Both the position numbers and the translations under genes were made by a program. Source: Cyprinus carpio (lineage: Eukaryota > Chordata > Actinopteri > Cypriniformes > Cyprinidae). Taken from it: a DNA stretch of 64,000 nt. Where the stretch lies: positions 19,931,731 to 19,995,730 of the forward strand of contig NC_056580.1 in assembly GCF_018340385.1 (NCBI RefSeq), read 5' to 3'. Positions 58,801 to 64,000 of the stretch are shown here, piece by piece. Every line of letters begins with the position of its first letter. Position 1 is the first letter of the stretch. The notes under the pieces were generated by a model. It was given only the letters and a program-made list of their open reading frames with translations, ran no database searches and was not told where the DNA came from.

Positions 58801-61800
58801 CATCCCCTCCCGTGGGTAGAAAGGCTCAAAAACTAGCTGTACCTTTGCTGGCAGAGCCCCTCCTATCTGGTCTGGCCCCTCAGACTGGGAAGTCCTTTTC
58901 TCCTGATGCACTAACACAGACTGAGAGACACGTTGTCTTCCGTCAATAATATTGCCAACAGCCAAATTACAGCTAACTACCTCAACACATAAGTGTAGGC
59001 TGTATTGAAAGCCCTGTGAGGGAGACAGATTCGTATTGTATTTCCCACAGACATAATGATGTATAATTAAACTACAGATGTGTAAATATTGAATGCATTA
59101 GTGGATTCATCTGCTACACAGACCGGACAAACTGACTGATGACAATAACTGTACATAATACCAGAACCAGAGCTGCAAATGGACTGTGGTTGAGATATCG
59201 CTACTCTACTGGCATTTATTTACCTTATTGCGAATCCGTTCTTTCCTGCTGCCCATGTCCTCTCGATCCTCTTTTCCCAGTTTGTCTCCAGCCTCTGGGC
59301 AGAAAGAATAGCCATGATGTTGGTCTTTCTTGGCTCTGTCCTGACAGTAGCCTTTACCCCATTTGGTCTCCTCCTTGCGTCGCATAAACTTGTCAAACTC
59401 GTAGTGATGCCTCTGTCGTTTGCGCTCCTCGTCTCTGCCGCGATGCTCTTTGTCCCTCTGGCGACGGCTGTGACCTTCCCGCTGCTCCTTGTCACTCTCA
59501 ATTTGACTCCTACTACAGAGAGCCCACTTAATCAAATCAACCACTTCAATATGACTGTATAAATAAATGTATATACAGTGGGGTCCAAAAGTTACTAAAT
59601 AGGAAAAATCTGCAAAATCTGATGATCGTGTTATCCAATGTGATTTGAGAATGATCTAAAGAACATGTGGCTCAATGGAGGAAAGAATATCTCACCATCT
59701 AAACAAAGAGTTCACATGATCAATGACAAAAATTGAATTGATTATTGACCAAGAAACAGCAGAATTTTTAAATTCTTCTTCATTTTAAGACATTTTTCAA
59801 AATGCTTAATTTGGACTTGGTTTAATCTATCAAGTTTGTTTATAGGATGGAGCTTGCAGTCGACTATATGAAAGGTGCGGTGTTTAAGAGAGAAGTCTGT
59901 TGTTTCACCGGAAGTTTGAGACTTTGATTAAGATCGAATTTAGATTTTTGATTACGAGGTCAAAAAAAGAAAATACTTCAACATATGCATGGATGAATCT
60001 TACACAATAAGATCATTAAGATGCATTCAGAAAACAAAATTTCCATTTTGTGCAAACTTTAAACGTTTTGTTTACTTCCAAATTCGAATTACAGAAGATT
60101 TTTAAACTCCACTGTATCTTTTATGGCAAGTAGGGGCAAGTTTAAGGTAGCACTTACTTATCCTTGGAATCCTTTGACTTCGTGTGTCCTGCCGGCTTTT
60201 CCCATCTGTTCTTCTCTGCCTCTCCACTGTCTGCTTTATCTTTCAGTCTGTCTGAGTCCACGTCATCGTCTCGATCACACTTCTTCAAAAGCTAAATGAG
60301 TCAATATGCAGATCTCATGTAATGACTGGTTTTTCAGTACAGTACTGATAACCACAGCTGAAAAACAGTCTCTCATGCTTCAGGGTCCAAAAATGAAGAA
60401 GTTCAAAGATTAAAGTAAAACAAGGTTTATTTGACAAACACAAAGGTAGATAAATCCAAATACGAGGAGGAAATGTGAAAATAGAAGTGAAGTGAAAACA
60501 GAGCAACTTAAATACAGGGCTATAATGACAAAAACCTGTGCTGATTAAATGAATCAAAATGAAACTAAGACCAAAATAACTGAAAGTCAGTGACAAAGTC
60601 ATCGTCAAGGTGTGATATGGTTTTAAATCATACCTTGATCTTTATCTCCTTTTCAGAAAGTTTCTTCTGCTTTTCAGCCTCCTTCCGCTTTCGTCTCTCC
60701 TCTTCTCTCCGCTTCCGCTTCTCCTCTTCCCTCTGTCGCTTCTTTTCCAGTTCCCTCCTTCGCCTCTCCTCTCTTTTTTCCTCTCGTATTCTCTACGATT
60801 GAAAAGGATCATGAATATACAGTACAAAACCACAGTTTATAACATGCATTCAGATGGTGCTCTTACCTGTTTCTCTAATTTCTTGTTTTTGATGTATTCC
60901 AGCAAGGGTGTTGTCCTTTTGGCTACAAATAAAGTCACATACAGGGAAAACAGAGCTCAGTTAACAGCTCTGAAAACTGGTAGAGACTTGGACAGCAATT
61001 ATTTTTTGTATTTTTTTAAGGAATGATTGTGTGTAATTTATATTGTAAAACAAAAAGTGAGAACACCTGTTATGTTCTAATTCAAGTAATGTTCACCACA
61101 GACATATTTTTAATCATCCATTAATATCCTCTATTTCAATAAAACCACAGCAGCCCATTACAAAATATCCTGCCAGTATAATAGAATAGCATTTCTCAAC
61201 ATCAAAAAGTGTTCTCATCAAAATGAACAAAGACCAGCTTTGTAATACTTCTATGTCCTAGACATAATACTTGTCATGTAAATATATTTCCTGTGCTAAA
61301 CGATTTCCAAAACTGTACCTATGAGTTCTCGGGTTTTAGCTTCAATCTCTCCCAGTAGTGTTTCTGGATTGGCCATTGATTTCTCCTCATCACAAGAGTA
61401 ATTTTCCAGAAATCGCCTGTATTCTGGGTCTGAAAAAATATTTTAATCAGAGATAAAGTGTTTAACAACTTGATTGGCTTTTTGCAGTATATACTTAACT
61501 CAGTAAAGTCACTTTTTATGAATACTTGAAATGTCTAAATAATATTTAATAAATTAAAAATTGTAAATACCTTCTTCAATAGTTCCTGCTTTAGCATCTT
61601 TCTTCTTTAACTTTTTCTTGGAAACTTTCTGAAATGGAGCAAATTCTACAACAGCTGGATACTCTTGGCCTAAATTTATATATATAAAAAAAATATATAT
61701 AAAACAAATAGTATTGTAAGCAAATATTTTATGAAAGGCATTTATATCACCTTTATTATAGTTATAACTAGGATGGACTAGATTGAGGGAGAATAAACAG

Positions 61801-62953
61801 CAAAAAGAGGATAATTAATTACCTTTATTATCAATGAATACATAGCCATCAAAGCGATCTCTGAAAATAATGATATCCTCTGGGTTTTTGAAGTTGATGT
61901 ATGCTCTTGAGAAGAGATGTGGGTATAAGCTGGGGAGGATAAATATATAAAGACACGCACATGTATCAAACGCTGACAGTGCTTCTGATCACAGTATATT
62001 CATATACACAAACCAAACAGACCTCTGATCAGCGGGGAAGAACTCAAAATAGTCAAAAGTTGGAAGAGGACTCAGATGCTCCTCGAGCTGGTCTTTTGAT
62101 AAACTGGGTGGCAGTCGGCGTATGACAACCTATATAAAAAGAAGCATGTATAAAGAAAATTGTAATAAAAAAAATCTACATCAAAAGCAAGACCAGCACC
62201 CACAATTACAAATTTATAGTTGCAAATATTAGAAATAAAATGGCAATGACAATAATCGTGCATATATGATGTGAGCACAACATTGCATTAGAGATAAAAA
62301 GAGGCCTGACTAGTATACAGTACTAAATAAAAGCTGAAATATTAATAATGAGGAGGGGCTGTGAACATTTCTCATTTCTTCCCTTATTACAGTCTAATTT
62401 GATTGAGGAGTACACAGTTCATGTGCATGAATCAAATAGAATAATTTATCGTGCTTTTGTGTCATTTTAATGATTAAAAAATCTAGTCACCATGAACAAA
62501 TGCATGGTAAAGAACAGCACATTATTTGAATTTTCCATGTGTTCCAAAATGTAAGTCAAACGTGAGTGTGAGTAAATGTTACACATATACATTTGAATTT
62601 TCTAAAATACCTAAATATTCAACGCCTGGACTATAAAATCCATCCAAAGGGGTATTTGTGTACGACGTGATTGATGCCAGCGGGATCTTCGTCTCGAACT
62701 GCTGGCTGTCCTGCGTTTTCGCTGTCTGTGGTGCTGAATCCCGTTCCCTCCATCATCATCATCATCATCATCATCACATTCTCCCAACCTACCAAACAAC
62801 TGCGCCACTTACCTTAGTGAAGGTCTCCTTTTTTTCCTCTTTGTGCTTCGGGTTCACCGCGACGTTGTCCTGCTCCCTCTGACACTCCCTGAACTGGATC
62901 TCGACGCTGCCTCTCTCCCTGCTTCCTATCCTCTGCTCCTTTTCAGACCTCAT
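55887..62953 (-). CDS. upf3a: UPF3A, nonsense-mediated mRNA decay regulator
   Basis: Links UPF2 to the exon junction complex in nonsense-mediated decay; shuttles between nucleus and cytoplasm. Ten coding exons with GT-AG junctions in frame: 62953-62813, 62129-62023, 61929-61823, 61669-61571, 61429-61319, 60922-60867, 60792-60634, 60291-60158, 59509-59224 and 56051-55887; total 1365 nt, 454 aa (human UPF3A 476). The start MRSEKE matches human UPF3A. The RRM-like UPF2-binding domain begins at residue 48 (VVIRRLPPSLSKDQLEEHLS; FDYFEFFPAD; SRAYINFKNPEDIIIFRDRF; EYPAVVEFAPFQK). A long Arg/Glu/Lys-rich helix follows (exon 7). The C-terminal EJC-binding motif DRPAMQLYQPGARNR starts at 401. UPF3A over UPF3B: LLEYIKNKKLEKQRIREEKR, the short middle region, WGKGYCQDRAKK and the IGTGSEK ending. 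No lesion seen. Intron 9 (3.2 kb) holds a large inverted repeat. Confidence 0.94.
56305..56455 (+). mobile_element. SINE fragment in upf3a intron 9
   Basis: GGCTAAAGCTCAGGGCTAGTAA resembles a degenerate tRNA-like promoter region. The 3' end reads TATTGTAAGTCACTTAGGAC, then ATCTGCTAAATGACT, the conserved tail of many fish SINEs. Ends and target duplication are not resolved. Confidence 0.5.
57196..58549. mobile_element. fold-back element: ~390-bp inverted arms between 29-bp direct repeats
   Basis: The left arm (about 57261-57650) and right arm (about 58060-58470) are reverse complements with scattered differences. Matching landmarks include GCAAAAAACACGATTCAACA, TCACATGCATGAAACCTAAT, CAAAACACAATTCGTA, CTTTTCCTGGCAGAGCTCTC and CATTCAAACAATCATA. 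The loop is about 410 bp. An identical 29-bp block containing TTTCTAGGTTTAAATGAGTC lies outside the arms at 57196-57224 and 58521-58549. No protein is encoded. It occupies upf3a intron 9. Confidence 0.7.
62752..62777. repeat. (ATC)n microsatellite in upf3a intron 1
   Basis: Eight or nine CAT/ATC units, about 35 bp into the intron from the exon 1 donor at 62813. Confidence 0.9.
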
Positions 62954-62992
62954 ATCTCCATTTCGCCCTCTTCGGTCTCTGAGATCCGCAAA

Positions 62993-63000
62993 CTCTCGCG
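62993..63000. promoter_or_regulatory. upf3a: CTCTCGCG element at the upf3a 5' end
   Basis: CTCTCGCGGG, part of the TCTCGCGAGA housekeeping element, lies about 45 bp upstream of the upf3a ATG, so near or inside the 5' UTR. The surrounding 62.9-63.03 kb is GC-rich relative to the window. No TATA box is seen. Confidence 0.35.
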
Positions 63001-63038
63001 GGAATTCACCCAGATACCGCGAGGCTTGCACGTTGGTG

Positions 63039-63044
63039 TTTATT
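63039..63044 (-). terminator. poly(A) signal candidate of the upstream gene
   Basis: AATAAA on the minus strand, about 200 bp after the stop codon at 63245 and less than 90 bp before the upf3a ATG. If used, the upstream transcript ends within the upf3a promoter. Confidence 0.35.
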
Positions 63045-63244
63045 CTCTTGTCATGTCAAGAGGAATATGTTTCGTTGCATTTTGTTTAAACATTTTTTTT
63101 TAAAGTTAAACAGAATATGGTTATTTGGACATGATATATTTGGAGATACAAATTAATATTACTATAGTTTGCCGTTTGTTATGGGTAAAACAAGTCTCTT
63201 CCTTCCAGCAAGGTGGAGGGCTATAAAAACAACGACCATGACTG

Positions 63245-63414
63245 TCATCGTTTAGTGCCGGGTGCCGCGCTGTCGTCCTCGGAGTCGCTGTCAGTGCTGC
63301 TCGGCTGAACGCATGGTCGATCAGAACCGAACGGGCTGCCGGTGCTGACTGTGCTCCAGGCGTCCGGGCTGCTGGGCTGACTCACGGAGCGCCCGTGATA
63401 ATCATGACTAGGAA
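63245..63414 (-). CDS. last coding exon of an unidentified gene
   Basis: After a GTTTCTTGCAG acceptor (exon starts in phase 1) the minus strand encodes PSHDYHGRSVSQPSSPDAWS, then TVSTGSPFGSDRPCVQPSS, an acidic TDSDSEDDSAAPG and a final TKR-stop. The Ser/Pro-rich, then acidic low-complexity composition with sharp splice and stop signals looks like the disordered C-terminus of a regulatory protein. I do not recognise the family. Human CDC16 lies just upstream of UPF3A in the same orientation, but this tail does not resemble the CDC16 C-terminus as I remember it. Confidence 0.55.
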
Positions 63415-63479
63415 CTGCAAGAAACACGAGACCACAATCCATCTTCAAACGGATCTCTGTCCATGTATCTACATTCTGT

Positions 63480-64000
63480 TCCATTCCATTATTTATCTGC
63501 GTTTACGAAAGCACAATTCATCCATTAAGTATAAATCCATCTATACAGATATAAAGTAAGTTTATTGTCAAAAATGTAGGCCTACCCTGTCTATCTACAA
63601 AAGTAGATCCAACTGTTTATTTATCTGCAAAAGCAGCCTATCCATTCGTCTTCAGAAATATATCCATCCATCTGCGAAACTACTCCATATTTATTAGTCA
63701 AAACAAATGTGTCTTACCATCTGTCTAACAAAAGTAACTTTCCACAGCTAGACCTATATTTATCTGCAAATAACCATCTGTAGGAAAAAGCATGCATATG
63801 TCCTTTCATTTATTTATCTGCAAATATATCCATCATCTGCATACATAAACTTTATCATTCAAAATATGATCTGTCTATAAAAGTACTATCCACCCATTTA
63901 TTAAATGTGTCTATTTACTTACTGTTTCCACATATATCTGCAAAATTATCAATCCTTCCATTAATCTATATGCAAAAAGTATCTATCCAACCATTTACTT
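63480..64000. repeat. degenerate minisatellite-like intron sequence
   Basis: Variants of TTTATCTGCAAAA followed by TATCCATCCA recur at irregular 30-60 bp spacing to the window edge. The stretch looks like an old, diverged tandem repeat inside an intron of the unidentified gene. Confidence 0.45.

Noticed and set aside
60590..60833. Ser/Phe/Arg-rich frames opposite upf3a exon 7
   Set aside because: Antisense and frame-shifted shadows of the Arg/Glu-rich coding exon.
62954..63031. upf3a start at the upstream in-frame ATG
   Set aside because: MRSEKE at 62953 matches the human UPF3A N-terminus. The longer start adds residues from the GC-rich leader.

Overview
The window is vertebrate nuclear DNA from a bony fish, most likely a cyprinid. 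Genes are split by GT-AG introns, the sequence is AT-rich, and the repeats are typical of cyprinids: L2-type LINEs, a tRNA-derived SINE, PIF/Harbinger, hAT and BEL/Pao elements. The species is inferred from repeat style only.

All confident host genes are on the minus strand. From right to left they are: the last exon of an unidentified gene (63.25-63.41 kb); upf3a, a nonsense-mediated decay factor with all ten coding exons readable (55.89-62.95 kb, 454 aa); p2ry8, a class A GPCR with a single coding exon (48.53-49.56 kb, 344 aa); a decayed asmtl, a Maf/O-methyltransferase fusion gene (20.69-33.06 kb); slc25a6, an intact mitochondrial ADP/ATP carrier with four exons and 298 aa (16.85-19.99 kb); and a candidate two-exon gene for a small acidic secreted peptide (0.95-1.41 kb). 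From my knowledge of the human map, slc25a6 - asmtl - p2ry8, all in one orientation, is the gene order of human pseudoautosomal region 1. Human UPF3A is on chromosome 13.

The asmtl remnant has several independent lesions: nonsense codons, frameshifts, a lost splice acceptor and a small in-frame deletion. One intron has grown by about 9 kb through insertion of an L2 LINE, which itself contains a hAT-like MITE and a 5.3-kb composite element. The composite has about 190-bp inverted ends, each with a TATA box facing inward, around a 4-kb tandem array. The array has a ~206-bp monomer organised as a three-monomer (A-B-C, ~620 bp) higher-order repeat. This is the most unusual structure in the window.

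Other repeat-rich blocks: 9.1-15.1 kb is a DNA transposon of about 1 kb (11-bp target duplication) carrying an L2 copy and a CR1/Rex1-like LINE copy; 34.9-37.3 kb is a truncated BEL/Pao element with a SINE in it; 37.28-41.29 kb is a hAT-type element (8-bp target duplication) carrying a complete two-gene Harbinger transposon; 41.6-45.0 kb repeats the preceding 3.3 kb almost base for base but is littered with small indels, which looks like unpolished long-read sequence used to fill a gap. The remaining intergenic stretches (1.6-3.6, 7.2-9.1, 49.6-53.4 and 53.6-55.5 kb) show no gene that I can support.
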